A stretch of DNA of 64,000 bases, taken from contig JTDE01000114.1 in the NCBI GenBank assembly GCA_014338405.1, forward strand, positions 87,592-151,591. Direction: 5' to 3'. Of this stretch, positions 48,142 to 60,536 are shown in pieces. Every line of letters begins with the position of its first letter. The first letter of the stretch is position 1. This DNA is from Paragonimus skrjabini miyazakii. Taxonomy: Eukaryota; Platyhelminthes; Trematoda; Plagiorchiida; Troglotrematidae. The notes under the pieces are model-generated. The model saw only the letters and a list, made by a program, of their open reading frames with translations, was not told the origin of the DNA and made no database searches. Both the position numbers and the translations under genes were made by a program.

Positions 48142-50634
48142 CTCAAAGATTTGTTTAGAGTAGACTAAGAAAGCGAATCTCCCAGGGAAATTGCGTGCAT
48201 GTTCAACTAAATGTTCAGCTGGTCGATATGTTTGCAGTTGGTTGTGATGACCTCTGGGAAAGATACGGTTGTGAACAACGAACAGACGTCTTATTACGTA
48301 TACCCTTTGTACAGAATGATGTTTACTACAGCTTAGTACTAACTGAGGTATATGCATTAGCGCGCTTGTATATTTGCCAATGGTTCATCCCGTCTAAAGA
48401 ACACTCAGAGTACAAAGACGTAACCGCCAAGTAACCTTACAAACTTTTCGTAAATTATTTCCACAGCGGGAAAAAATGATTTTATATCATGATAACTTTG
48501 ATAATCTATAATTTTACGACCACAGTTTTCTTTTTCCTTATATGTCATGCTTTCAGTTTGTTCATTTTCCGTGCGCAGTTTATGTGTTGTGCCAACAAAA
48601 CAGAAACAAACATTAATCATTTCATATTTATTTAGTCTGAGAACACTCTACAGTGTGTTTGGAAATCCACTTGGTGTATCAAGGAATATTCCTCTATTCC
48701 AAGCTGAATTCGACTGAATGTTTGAAGTCGCATTTATCTGGTCATCACTTGCAGTCCAGTTTTATTTTCGAATGGAAAAAGATACAAACTAACTGGTCTG
48801 CCCTTAAAGTTTAGTTTACCGGTGAACAAGAGAGAAATTTTAGCTGAGGTCAAGTTGACCGTCGTTGCACGGCATCTGTTGTCTCCTATCCCAAACTGTA
48901 ACCTAATAGCTCAAGCTGAGTTCAAACTATTGAAAGTAGGCGAGCAAATGAACGAACTGACTTGGAATGTTAGTAATACAAATAAAAGGGTAGACGCTAA
49001 CACAATGTGGACCAGACGGTCACATTCACACGAAAGCGGTTGAAAAGAGATGTATTGATTTATCTGTAGATTCTACTTCCGCAGTGTTATATTGATAGGT
49101 GCGCTGAAAACTGATATTCTGTTCTACACTCAGCAACACTAAGCAATCCAAAAGCATTCATGCGTAGTGGGAAGTTTTTCACCTTCAAAAGCAACGGTTA
49201 AGTACATGCCTGTTGAGAATGTGAGCTGTTATTGTTTGAAACTTTCATTTAGGGCATTATTATAATCAGCCATAGCTGAGTTCAAGCAACCTGTAGAAAG
49301 TTATTTACCAGAAGTATTCAGTACGCACATATGAGACCGAAAACATTATTCTGATCGTGCTCTATCTAAAGGGGTGAGAGATGATGGGGTAACTTGATCA
49401 TCACTGTCCGTGCTCATAATGTATACATAAATTTTTTAAAATATGGTTGTACCAATTTCTCACTAACTACCAACCGAAGCCCTACTTGATTTAGATAAAA
49501 CCACAAAAATAAGTCAAATAAGTTGGCCATTATCGAGAGAGGGCAAACTTTACAACAGAAAACTCACTATTTCCACAGCGAATGGTAAGTGCACAGCACT
49601 TGAAGTTCATACTTTCCTGGGGTTTAATCATGACGAATTAAACAAAAATGTACAACTGAACCAAACACTACAACCTATCTCCAAAGATATTACAAGACCG
49701 GGTAACTTGAGTCCTATTAACTCATTGTCGCTTGGGATGAAAGCGCCACATTTTAAGTTGCCTGCTTTCGCTGACGTCGTCCATAAGACCTTGAGCTAAC
49801 GGTTATCTAATTTTAAAACTAACTGGGAGTAGATGTCACAAGAGTTTCATACTGTACATGAAAGAAGTTCAAATGAAGTGACAGTTAACAATCATAGACA
49901 ACGCTCATTTGGCTTTCGAATGTGATCAGTCCGGGATATACCTCTTGTGGCTCTCGTAACAATATCCTCATTTAAGTAATTCAGACTTAGGCTTGATACA
50001 CGGTTATTCAAGGCATCAACTTAACACTCCAGATAGCATAACCGTCAGTTTTTTTCCGATGGCTTGATGCTAATTTTTGGATCTTAGCACTACTGATTGT
50101 CAATTGTTTGTCTGTTAAATGATGGGGGTGTGCCTAGTAAGATGAACGCCGGTTTCTTTCTCCACTTCAAATCATGTTCTTTTCGCAGTAACATTCTGAA
50201 GAATATAAAATGTCTCAACCCATATAATCTCAGATATGTTGCATACCATTAACCTACAGTTTAACAGACTAGCACAGGGTTCAAGGTGTGTACACTCTAA
50301 GGGCTCCCTTTAAATTGCTTACTGCTCTATAAAGCACAAAGCATCAGACCTACGGTCAAAAACCTGAGTAGTAAACGAAATCGACCGCATAATGGAGAGC
50401 AGATTGTTAAACAGAAGATGTCCCGAGTCCTTCATTGTGTTTGATTTTGGTTGATTCTGATGACACTTTTTCAAATGAACGGACAAAAATTAACATGTTC
50501 GGTTCACATCGCTCACAATTCAAAAGTTTCCAATTAGCACTGATGTACGATTTTATCACTGCAATTCACAAACCGACACTGTAGCCAGATTGGGTTAGTT
50601 CTTATTTGAGCTCATTCGCTACAAAGGTAGTCTG

Positions 50635-50690
50635 GAGCGGATTTGAACCGGCAGTCTCAGTGTCATTAATCAGACTCTTATGTTAGGGAA
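50635..50690 (-). repeat. B-box remnant of a tRNA-derived SINE
   Basis: On the - strand GCCGGTTCAAATCCGCTCC is a good B box with paired flanks (GGTTCAAATCC). The A-box side is not recognisable. Confidence 0.28.
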
Positions 50691-53505
50691 ATCTGGCAAA
50701 AGAAATGCAAACAATACAAAGCAGTAGTACCCAACCGTTATTTACACTAGATCACTTTTGCGCCTTTTCTAATTGTTATGACCTCCGTCACTACCAGGCA
50801 TCTCTGGATACTAAGGTAAATGATGACTCAACTGTGTTGGTTACTTATGGTAGACATTGTATTCAGACGTTCGAAAACGACCTTTTACTATGTAAATTGC
50901 GAAGGTAAAATATATTGTCAAAAAGCAATAGAACCCAGTTAATAATATTCTTGTGGCTGGCAACACTATTATTGTTAACCACAGCAAGGAATCCTCTCTT
51001 CTTGTAACGGAACTGTTTGTTTTGGGACGTCCATTGCAAGTTTGTTGGAACTGCAGAACTACGAGTACACAAAAGCTATTTTGCACAATTGATGTCTGAC
51101 CACTTATGTTTGCAGTAGTGCATAAAACCGAAAGTCAGTTGTATCCGTATATGTGGATTGCGAAAACCATTTGTTTACTTAGCATAACACAAGAATAGTG
51201 GACAGAGTGCAAACCTGATATGTACGCAGATTTATTGAAGTTCGACATTCAAAGCTATGCTGTAAGAACACGTCGATACGAACAAAATCCGTGAATAGGG
51301 AGCGCACAGATTCGGCAGACTCCAAATATTCTCCTCACTGGACCACATGAGGAACCTGGAATTGACATCATGAACTGAAGTGATAATTTTTATAAATGGG
51401 GACCTACTGCTAAGGAGCAGAGAAATCCTCGTAGTGTTACTGACGAAACGAACAAACCAGCTTACGCTGAACATCGAGTCACTAAACATCTTAAGTAACT
51501 GTGGACGCAAATTCGATAACAGTCGCGACATTTCAAGCGATCACAGAGCTGTACTATATCCGTGTCATTAGAAGTCGGAAAACATGGTTTACTGGTTAGT
51601 TCAATACCTACTATGGTGAACTCGCCTTATCGTTCGACGGTGAAGTTGCATGTGAAGCCATCTGTATCCGTTCGAAAGACAATTGCTTCGCTTATCTACG
51701 TGATAAGTTTGAATTGGCCACGTTCATTCAAGACATTGCTATGAATTCGCCAAAATAGTTATCATTAGAGGCTCTGATGCATCCTTAATGTACAGTTACT
51801 ATTCACCGGTGTGACCCGCCGACAGGCAGACAACGTGGAAATGAAATATCTGCTCGGATCCAAAGTCTCACAGAAAAATGTGAACGCACGACGCCTCAGT
51901 CTACTATCCGACAGTTAAGTCTGTCCCATCGACACGTGGATGGTATATTCGTCATTATTAACTCTGATACTAATCTTTGACATATGCGTTGGCAACTACC
52001 TGCCTACTGGGTTCGTGCTTCAGAAGCAGAAGGAAACGTATTTATCTACACCGGCGAATAGACGAAACTATTCGACACAGTATTTACCGTAAGGACACCC
52101 AGACAAGTCGGTACGTAGCCGTCCACAGTTTGTGTGACTTTAAAACAAACGCAAAACCAGTGAGCTTCCTGATTATTAGATCACATAGAATATACTCAAC
52201 AGACAGGTTAGATATTAAGGTCACACTTTTACAGAACGTATGTTAGAACAACGGCTACCGGTAAAACTTTCTCTAAAGGCCTAACCTGAAGTGTAGGCTA
52301 TAAAAAATGACTATGTTAATTCGAAAGCTGTTCAGTAGTAAAAATCGCACAGAACTGCTAACAAACAGAGTGAACTAAGCAACAAGTGAGATCTATTTTA
52401 TATTTGGAATTGCTATGTAATTCTCCACATTCGCAGTTATATGGAAATTTCGGTCCATACCTAACACATTTTATCAACTCCTATACTTGTGAAATAGGTT
52501 ATACCAATGGAACATCAGAACGGATTTAATAACGAAGTCAGGAACACATTCAACATTAGCTGGGAAACAATGAGGCGCGATCAGCCCAAAGTGTTATCCT
52601 CGCACATATGCTTTAAGCGAACACCAGGTAAAGAGTGGTTAGGCCGTCCGATTGGCCTATCGCTTGCCGCACAACTTACGTAATGTTTGAATGAACACAC
52701 TGTACTGTCGAGACATTAGCACTCAAGCCACATCATCCAGTAGTATATCATCAAACGCGGTTTTTAGGCACTATATCTGCCTTGGTCTGAATTTAACCAG
52801 AGAGGTTATCACGTTTTGCTGCTAAACCAATAAAACAATTGAATGTAATGAACCAATCAACCCATCACAGACTGATTGGAACTACTTGAGTTTCTCTGTA
52901 CCAGTTCTGAACCACACTTCCATGTTTTCATTATTGTACTAGATACATTTGAACCGCTTAGGTTGGATCACTGTTGGTGATATGTGCAATAACGTGATCG
53001 TTTTTTTACTGTCTCGGCTTATTTTTCAAAGGTAATTCATCAGATTAGAGTGCAACATTCAAACGTGGTCCCCAAGATGTATGGTTATTGATCTAAATTT
53101 GGCTATATATACTGACGTACAGTTATATAATTATTTATATTCATATAAGTATGTCTGTATAGCGTAAAATATGCTGGATACGGTCTGCCGTTTACCTCTT
53201 ATGCGCCCGATGTTCTGCTTCACGACGCACGTCAACTATAGCTGACTACTGACAATATTAAATGAAACGCATTTTCCGTGAGAGCGTTTCTAAGCTTGCT
53301 TTCATGGAATAGCTGAACATGATACATGTTGTTGACCAAAATACAATTATATTATCACTGAAAAACAATGAGTAATTCGGTTCCTTATTGCACTAGTTGA
53401 ACAGAAGCCCGTCTGGTTTTGAATACGGCTGCCACCGGGAACAGTTTTTCGAATACCTTAAAATATATTTCTTTAACTGGACTTAGTGTTCATTTATCTA
53501 CTAAC

Positions 53506-53736
53506 CTTGACCGTCAGTTGAACCTGCGCCGACCTTGGGGGGACGCCGGCATCCTGTATCAGGATATCCAAAGTATATGTTCCAATATCAGCCTCGTCCA
53601 GATCCCGATCGATAATCAGCTCAGCTGACGTGCTACCTAAGCGAAACACTGCATTGCGATTGCCACTTATCAGACTGTAATGCAATAAGGCATTATGTCC
53701 TTCGTCCGGGTCACGTGCCTCGATCCGGGCCACAAC
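53506..53736 (-). CDS. Cadherin gene, exon encoding most of the membrane-proximal cadherin repeat
   Basis: The exon is 231 nt (77 codons), phase 0 at both ends. It begins after ACCAACAG with VVARIEARDPDEG and ends QVQLTVK before the donor GTTAGT. It carries the calcium-binding motifs expected in a cadherin repeat: the DPDEGHNA loop near the start, and a central DRDLDEADIGTYTL stretch in the place of the usual LDRE motif, followed by DAGVPP. Joined to the upstream exon it gives REPPGE-VVARIEA, the standard start of a cadherin repeat. Joined to the last exon it gives QLTVK-VINS, a normal final strand. The repeat lacks a closing DxNDN motif, as expected for the membrane-proximal repeat. The intron to the last exon is 7.3 kb. 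Confidence 0.9.
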
Positions 53737-54279
53737 CTGTTGGTACATGGGTAAATCAGGTAGGTGGACAATCAACATCAAAAATTCATTTCGTAACTTT
53801 ACGGAAGTAATCCAATAGACGGGCAACAGAACTGTGTTATGATTGTTCCTGATCAGTAGGATATCCGCACAAAATTTAGTACGAATGAAGGCAAACAGTT
53901 TAAGCCTCGTGTTTAACATGTTATTGATAAATGGACTGAGAATAAGAACAGTATGAGCAAGTTGTGATACTCTACGTTTCAACCATCACCAGTGACCTTC
54001 CTCAGGAATGTTGTAATCAATCACAACAATGAGTTGAGGATTTTAAAATCAGATCCACCACTATATAAATAAGTGAATTTTGTTCTCATACGAGTCTCTA
54101 CAAGCAATAACTGGATGTCCAATGGCACAAATACGGCTGTTTATGTGGACTTCATGAACTTTGTAAAGTTGACACCGACTGACAGATTATTCTGCCGCAA
54201 ACCGTTCGAAGTACTCTCAGAGTGTAACTTCAGAGTTAAAAAGCATATGATTAGGTATATTTTTGAGAACCTAACTTAC
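53737..54279 (-). other. Cadherin gene intron, 543 bp
   Basis: Intron between two cadherin exons, beginning GTAAGT and ending ACCAACAG on the - strand, phase 0. No other feature seen. Confidence 0.85.
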
Positions 54280-54590
54280 TTCACCCGGAGGTTCACGAAA
54301 GGAAACGGTGACATTCCCCCGTCCATTTGCCGGAAAAACGATGATCGGATCATGATCGTTCACGTCAGTGACGTACACAGAAATCCTGGCAGTCGCTGTT
54401 CTGGGTGGTCTTCCCCTGTCCGTGAGCATAGCCACCAGTTCATACTCAGATTGTTTCTCTCGATCCAAAGTTTGTGTTGTGGTCAGCTCACCGGTAGATG
54501 AATCCAACTTGAATGCTCCCGTGGAGGTGATTAGTCGAAATCTGAGTTGAGCGTTCTCTTGGGCATCGAAATCAGTCCCCAGGAGAATGC
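54280..54590 (-). CDS. Cadherin gene, exon spanning one cadherin repeat and the start of the next
   Basis: This 311-nt exon starts after TTACCAG with the last two bases of a glycine codon and ends in phase 0 at PPGE before the donor GTAAGT. It reads ILLGTDFDAQENAQLRF (calcium loop with DxDxxENA), then DSSTGEL, LDRE at the centre, and TDRGRPP, closing with the linker motif DVNDHDP. The next repeat begins with VTVSFREPPGE. These are the canonical extracellular cadherin-repeat motifs in the right order and spacing. The single-base phase at the 5' end matches the upstream exon at 58,339, which leaves one G. The intron to the next exon is 543 bp. Confidence 0.92.
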
Positions 54591-55594
54591 CTGGTAAGGA
54601 AGCAAAACTTGTGGTTTGACAAGTTACTGGAGTAACGTCTTTCTAACTTTGTTGGGGAAAAACGGAAAAATTCTCCCATAAATGGAGGCTACCGAAAGAG
54701 GCCAATCTTTAGAGGATAACTAAGCGGACGCGTTGCATGTTGACATATAGGATTATTTTTGCGATTCATATCGTCGTCAAAACTGGGAATCAACCTCCCG
54801 AAAATGAGAGATTGTTGTCCACTCTCTTTTACTGAAACGTGCCAGTTTGTTCGAACTGTGTAAGAACCACTAGAAATAAACGTGTGTGACTTGGAGTGTG
54901 TAAAACAAACGTAGTTTGCGGACATATTGTATGGTAATTTGTCCCGTAGGTATTATTAATGATTGTCTCCGTGTGTGTCAAAAGGATTTGAGCTGATACG
55001 CCCAGTTTACCCGTTCCCCGGTTGGAAATTAAGATCATGGAGTTTCTTGGTTGACTGTCCAACTGAAATTCTATTTTTACCATAGTTGTATCATTTAAAA
55101 CACAAATGAACATCAAATTTGATCTCAGATTAGATGCTGGATCAGTTCAGATCAATGAATATGATAACAGTTATCAGGATGAGTAAGAAAATAAGTCAAC
55201 AGAGACTACGGACTGCGTGTTTGTCAGCAAATACATCAATGTTCCACATGATGAGTTCGCTTGATTGTGGGCCTAAGAATCAAACGTACTCGGAGCATAC
55301 AATCCATAAGCAATATTGATCAACTTTCTTACTCACCCTAGTTACTGTTTTCATGTTTCTTGTAGTCAAACTGATTATCGAACACTGGAAGCGGGTCTAG
55401 TTGCTTCTTCTCTTTAAAGGAGGTCAGAAGTTGTCAGACTATTCTGAATGTTCCACTTTCTTGATTCATTTTTACGCGACGACGCCTACAAAACAATGAT
55501 ATCATTCATTCACCATTGATGTAGTTTTGTTACTCGTAAGATTCTGTCACTTATGCTTGATAGTCTGGAACTTCCTGCCAAGCATTTTATTTTG

Positions 55595-55762
55595 TCAGAC
55601 TTTTTGTTGAATCAGTCCAGATTCCACACAGTGCTTTAGATTCATAAACATTTGATCACCACGATTTAATGGCGTTGACTCTTCCTGAGAAGAATCACCA
55701 GTTTGTCCTTCTAATTTCAGTTGATTGCCAAATGTTGACCTTCGGGAGTCATCAGGCCAGGC
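55595..55762 (-). CDS. Possible alternative terminal exon with immediate AATAAA
   Basis: On the - strand an acceptor-like CTTCTATCAG is followed by 55 codons in phase 0, starting AWPDDSRRSTFGNQ and ending GLIQQKV-stop. AATAAA falls four bases after the stop, at 55,591-55,586. The peptide is hydrophilic (Asp, Ser, Gln, Glu rich), like a cytoplasmic tail, and matches no family I recognise. It lies inside the cadherin intron on the same strand, so it could end a short or alternative transcript, or belong to another gene. A phase-0 donor from the upstream cadherin exon is not evident: the best donor there is phase 1. Chance remains a real alternative. Confidence 0.28.
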   Translation of the reverse strand, partial: AWPDDSRRSTFGNQLKLEGQTGDSSQEESTPLNRGDQMFMNLKHCVESGLIQQKV

Positions 55763-56371
55763 CTGATAGAAGTTTGCAGAATATAGTGAAATGATGGCTG
55801 GGTGAATAAGCAATGTTTAACAGTGACCCCTTAATCGACTAATGTAATAAACTATGAATATTATTAAAAGTGAAAAGTCGTTTCGTTTGCCATATAAGAT
55901 GGGCTATTTAGTCTAGACGCATACAAAACTACTGCCAGTTAAGAAATAGGGTTGTGCATTTTATTTATCAGGTCCGAGCCAAATAAACGACGCAGCTTGC
56001 CTTCGTTCATGTTTGTACAACAGTTCATCTCATAAAGATAGCGAAGTAATTTTGCTTCGTTAAACCGTCAGGTTACTTAAAAATGTGCTATTGTGGCATT
56101 TTCTGACCTTGAACGAACGTACAATTTTGAGTAAAATCTATCCACTGAAGATGTTGATTACAGTGGCATTTTGATGCTATCCGTTTTTTGTAACACGTAT
56201 TTTACAGTAATTCCTCAAAAACCTTCTTGTGATTGAGTCCTATTAGTGAAACGCTTGACATTTGTTTGGACTGTGCAAATCAAATTGTTCAGTTTTGACC
56301 CCGGATTGGAAAGTTATATTTACGACGGTATCCCTATGATACAATGAGACGGTGTTGCTCTCCATGTACGT

Positions 56372-56492
56372 GACATGATCTTCTAAACTGAAAGGGGTGA
56401 GTTGCTATTGATGGATCATGCCGCCAGATATTGGAACCACTTGGATTTACTATCAGATCATTCGTTTTGAATAGGGAACCGGTAGAGATAGC
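56372..56492 (-). CDS. Possible exon inside the cadherin intron
   Basis: A strong acceptor-like sequence, CTCGCTCTTACAG on the - strand, opens a phase-0 frame that reads AISTGSLFKTNDLIVNPSG and continues to RRSC, with GTACAT as a possible donor soon after; GTAAAT is another donor within it. The frame closes at 56,334. It would join in phase to the stretch at 55,762. No domain was recognised. The 3' edge given is approximate. Confidence 0.2.
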
Positions 56493-58338
56493 CTGTAAGA
56501 GCGAGTAAGAAGTGGCGATTGAACGCACAATCAGTATCTATCAAACAGTAACTGAGCGATGTTTACATTGGACACCCATAGTAACAGCGATTTGTTTTTC
56601 TACACTCTGGAAAAGTGTTTACTAAGGTAGTACAGATTAATCGAATTTGAACAGGGCCGAGGTGTGAAAATACAGTTTACATAAAATTTGGATGTTGGCC
56701 ATTTGCGATCTCGGCGTTAAAAACAACCCTGCTTATCTTTTGTACAATATTCTATATCGTGGAGTGATTACATTCATGGACATTTGCCTAATATCTTGTT
56801 TGTCTACATGAGTAAGCACATATATTTCTGCAGGAGGAAGCAGGTACTCTGTTTATTCCAAGAATGTCAGAAAGAACTCTAAATACTGCAGGATTTATAA
56901 GACTGGTACTTCTTGGGTAAAATATTTGCGCTACACTTGTCCCAACCTCTTTGCAAGTTGTCCCCCCTATGTGATGTTATGTTTTTCGCTTGGAGATGTT
57001 TTATTCTAAATCAATGAGATGTGTTTTTTGAGAAAAAAAGCACAGTTGCTAATGTAGTGATTTTCAATTAGTTTACAAGCAAATCCATGTAGACTAATCC
57101 CACCACCTTTTATAAGCAAAAGTTATCTACAAAAGAGCCACTAACTTTAGTGGCGGTGGTTGGTAGTGAAATTTATCTGAGTAGGCTGTGCGATTGATGG
57201 GAATATAATAGAGGGAACCGTGAAAGAGCTTTAGATAGCACTGCACGAACATAATATAACATGCATAGCTACAGGATGGTCTCGGTTGTGTGCTAAAAAT
57301 CTATCTAAAAAAGAATGGCAATGCGCAGTTTGTTTCATGACCTACACAGCTGACTACTCTGTGGTTGCTCAATCGTTACATCGCTTGAACAACATGCACT
57401 TATTGATTATTCACTGGCGTACTTCCTTCTCTGTAAACAGGAAGAGCACTGCCAATCACAAATCGTGGTCAAAACATGATACTATGCCGTCGTAGACCAA
57501 TAATGGCAGCTCTTACTAATAGATCACATTAACTAACGCTATGGAAACTGGATTGCCAGTTTACATTAGTCACAACCACGAACAACTGAAATTGTAGCAG
57601 TAGGATAAACCTTAGTGATCAACTTCAAAATTACATTAATCTTTAAAAGATTTTGTTCTGGTCTGAGTTTAAGAGGTAGGGTTAATTTGAATGTTGTTAT
57701 CCTGTCAGGAAATGAACACTCAAACGTCCTGTGAGTGTTAATTGTGAAAGTCTTAGCAAGCATTTTCACTACCAAATATAACCCTTCTATCGGGGTTAAC
57801 TAGCTGGGTGGGAGTCACACACTGATGAAATGCAATGCTACTTTTCTATAGATATTTGGCCATCACATTTTTCTGAAGGGCGTTAGCTGAAACTTTTAAA
57901 TTTGTTTGGTGTACAGAACACTGATAAGACACTCGTTACCACTTATTCCGATTAGTTTCGCAGAGTCGCCAGAAGAAATTAAATGTTTCCATGGTTTTCT
58001 TTCAATTATACTGAGCTTTCTATCAGCTTAATATATCTGATACTCGGAAATATCTGGAACTGCTCGCTCAGTTGTACTCTCAGACGCAGTTTCAATAAAA
58101 CGGGAGAAATGAGGATATTGGTCGAAACAGCACTGTTTGTGTCCCTGATGAATTGTTGCACGAACAACCAGCTATCATCCAGAATGTTCGTGCTCACACA
58201 CTCTCAGGCACAAGCATACACGACTCAGCAAAGTTAGCCGTCACGTTACACAAGCAATGTGATGTGCAAAAACTGGGTATCAGTTAGACTGAATAAAACT
58301 GATTGAGTCTCACGTCGGAGACGAACACACCAACTGAC

Positions 58339-58504
58339 CAACATGAGTATTAACTGGGTCGTTCTCGGTCACTCGGAATTTGTAACAGTTCTCGTTGTCC
58401 AGACCAACAAACTCAGGAGTGTTGTCGTTCACATCCAGCACTGTAACTTCGACCACCGCGGTGCCTGTCAGGGACTTTGGAATACCGTGGTCCTGTGCGA
58501 AAAC
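58339..58504 (-). CDS. Cadherin gene, exon with the end of one cadherin repeat and the start of the next
   Basis: The exon is 166 nt, beginning in phase 0 after GATTTCAG with VFAQDHGIPKS and running through the linker motif DVNDNTPEF into a new repeat, YKFRVTENDPVNTHV. I place the donor at GTCAGT just after CATGTTG. This leaves one G, which with the GC of the next exon restores Gly and gives NTHVG-ILLGTDFDAQENA. A competing donor further on (GTGAGA at 58,313) would add CSSPT and leave phase 2, which does not fit the next exon. Upstream exons encoding the N-terminal repeats and signal peptide must exist but were not found between here and 64,000. Confidence 0.88.
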
Positions 58505-59714
58505 CTGAAATCGATAACTGGGAGTAAAAGGATGATTCACAGTTTGAATTATATTGAAATAAAAAGAAGCCAGTTATCAAAAAAGCTTCCTCAGTTATAG
58601 TAAATTCTTCGGTGTATTAAGAAAACTCAAATTTCTCTACGATTCATGGTCCACCTTAAGTCAGAAACGAGGACTTTAAAAACGATTCATATCACGAAAT
58701 TATTTCAGCTATTTGGTTAGATAATATTAGTTAATATGAACCACCTGGTGTAAAGTTTGCACCCACAAAACTTGTCAAATCAACCTAGATTCGCTGTGTT
58801 GAAATATGATAAGTTCACTTCATGTAGCTATACACTAACATAGCTAACTAGATCGATTTCACGACTTTGCACAATCGACAATCTCGAGTAATTCATTTTG
58901 CCATTGTTTTAATTTCAGGTTTCATTCGTTGTTAAAATCAGACAGTTAACAGAGTTTGTTGATTGCAAGTATCCCGACAGCATCATCATCAATTAGACAA
59001 CTTGCTTGTCTGTACCAATTCACGAAAACACTTGGCAGTCACTGACAATGGAACTCCTCGTTGTGTACCTGAGGAAGTATCTCTTGTTGATACGATTTTG
59101 AGCAGTACTCTATCGCATATCATTTCGTCACGAACTCAGTCACTGTGGTTTATCCGTTTAAACGGTGCGCTTGTCTTCAGTTGGTCTTACTTGTATACTT
59201 CGTCAACGTAATCTGCAGTTACCTACTTAATATGTGACACGCATAAGATTGAAAAAATATATATACTGTAGGCATACACAGCCAATAATATCCCTTGAAT
59301 AGCTCGAAGGTAGGAGCCAGAAAATGAGCATCCGTGGATACTGGTACATAAGTTTGGCCCGGAGGAACACAACGACAAATACCGCAGCTCAATGTGTTCT
59401 CAAAATGAAATGCAGTCACAGTATTATTTCCGTTCGAGGCAATTCGAAAGACGTTCACACAAAAACGTTAGCATGAGTAAGCGGCAGCTAAAGTTTCAGA
59501 TCTCAGGCTACATCGTAGTATAGGTGAGTAAAAATGGGACAGGTGCAGGCTGACACCCGTGTGTGCCCATATCAACCACCACATAAACCAACGGCGTCAA
59601 TGATCGCCCGTCATGTTCCGGTGAGGCAGTCGATCTGAGACTGGTATCCAGCCGTGTGTGAAAAAAGACCCGCTTTTTAGGCTATCATTGCTACGTTAAC
59701 GCTGATGCGCAGTG

Positions 59715-59770
59715 ACTGGCGAATAGCGCAGCCGTATGTCTCACCATGTCATATTCGACCCCTGATTTCC
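59715..59770 (+). repeat. tRNA-like SINE head
   Basis: GGCGAATAGCGCAGCCG followed about 30 nt later by ATATTCGACCCC matches A and B boxes in spacing and core (TTCGAxxCC). No clear tail. Weak call. Confidence 0.28.
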
Positions 59771-60509
59771 GCTCTGTAATCTCTTGGCCTTTGAAAATAT
59801 TTAAAAATTTGTTGTGCATCAACATTTTCGACTCCTCTATTAAAATTTGTTTCACGGAAGTACTACGTTACATTTCTCGGCTACAACGTGCACGTGTGAA
59901 GACAAAGTAAGCAAGTATTGATTTTCCAACATAAATTGTAAGCTCAAGTAACTTACTATCCAAGTGTCACAAAATTTTCAACTGCATTGTTTAACATTCC
60001 CATTGAGTAGTATGACACGGATCTGAAAAATGAGTGACAATAGACTCACTTCCTATCTTGTGACTGCATTCTGCCGTCAACCTGATTAGGCGGAAAAAAC
60101 GGAACTAGCTCTCTCATTAACACTAAAGTATAACGCCTAGTTTCCGCCTCCCACAAATGAATGTTTTCATATTCAGGAGTTAAACACTTGTCAATTTTTC
60201 TGTGGTATGAAAATCGGTACACCAGTGTGATTCAGCTCCATTACGTGGGTCTATCATCAGTGAAGACAAGTGGTATGGATCCTTCTAGGGAATTTTATGC
60301 ACTCCCCGTGCAGAGTTTACTCGCTTGATGAAAATGCTAGTCGTTCGAATATTCCCATCGATGCGCTGTAGATTTTTAAGGGTAGCCTAATGCAACTGCT
60401 TTCTTTTCATACCTGTCAGTTCAGAATAGAGCCTACAAAGTCTTAACCAGTATTGGTTGGCAAACAAATGAACCGAGTAGAGAAATTATCAGTGGAACTA
60501 TATGTTTTT

Positions 60510-60536
60510 GTGTGCATTCATTCGTGTGCATTCATT
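60510..60536 (+). repeat. Short direct repeat, two copies
   Basis: GTGTGCATTCATT occurs twice with a one-base spacer (period 14). Confidence 0.7.

Larger units (their letters stand above)
46159..53505 (-). other. Cadherin gene intron, 7.3 kb
   Basis: The intron begins GTTAGT and ends CGGCAG, phase 0. It holds tRNA-derived SINE sequence at 48.06-48.14 kb, a further box-B remnant at 50.64 kb, a TATA-like motif and tRNA-like 5' half at 47.33-47.47 kb, and a short TA run at 46.9 kb. Small open frames elsewhere look like chance. No additional cadherin exon is needed, because the flanking exons join in phase. Confidence 0.7.
54591..58338 (-). other. Cadherin gene intron, 3.7 kb, with two exon-like stretches
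   Basis: The phase-1 intron begins GTCAGT and ends TTACCAG. It contains no cadherin-repeat sequence that I can see. Two open stretches with splice-like starts, at 56,372-56,492 and 55,595-55,762, are listed separately because they could be an alternative end. No repeat or transposon domain was recognised in the rest. Confidence 0.75.

Noticed and set aside
58314..58338. Extending the cadherin exon to the donor GTGAGA at 58,313
   Set aside because: It would leave phase 2, which does not fit the next exon, and would insert extra residues into the cadherin strand; GTCAGT at 58,338 fits both phase and fold.
59219..59458. 79-codon - strand frame with Cys residues as an upstream cadherin exon
   Set aside because: No cadherin motif and no AG acceptor at a suitable place.
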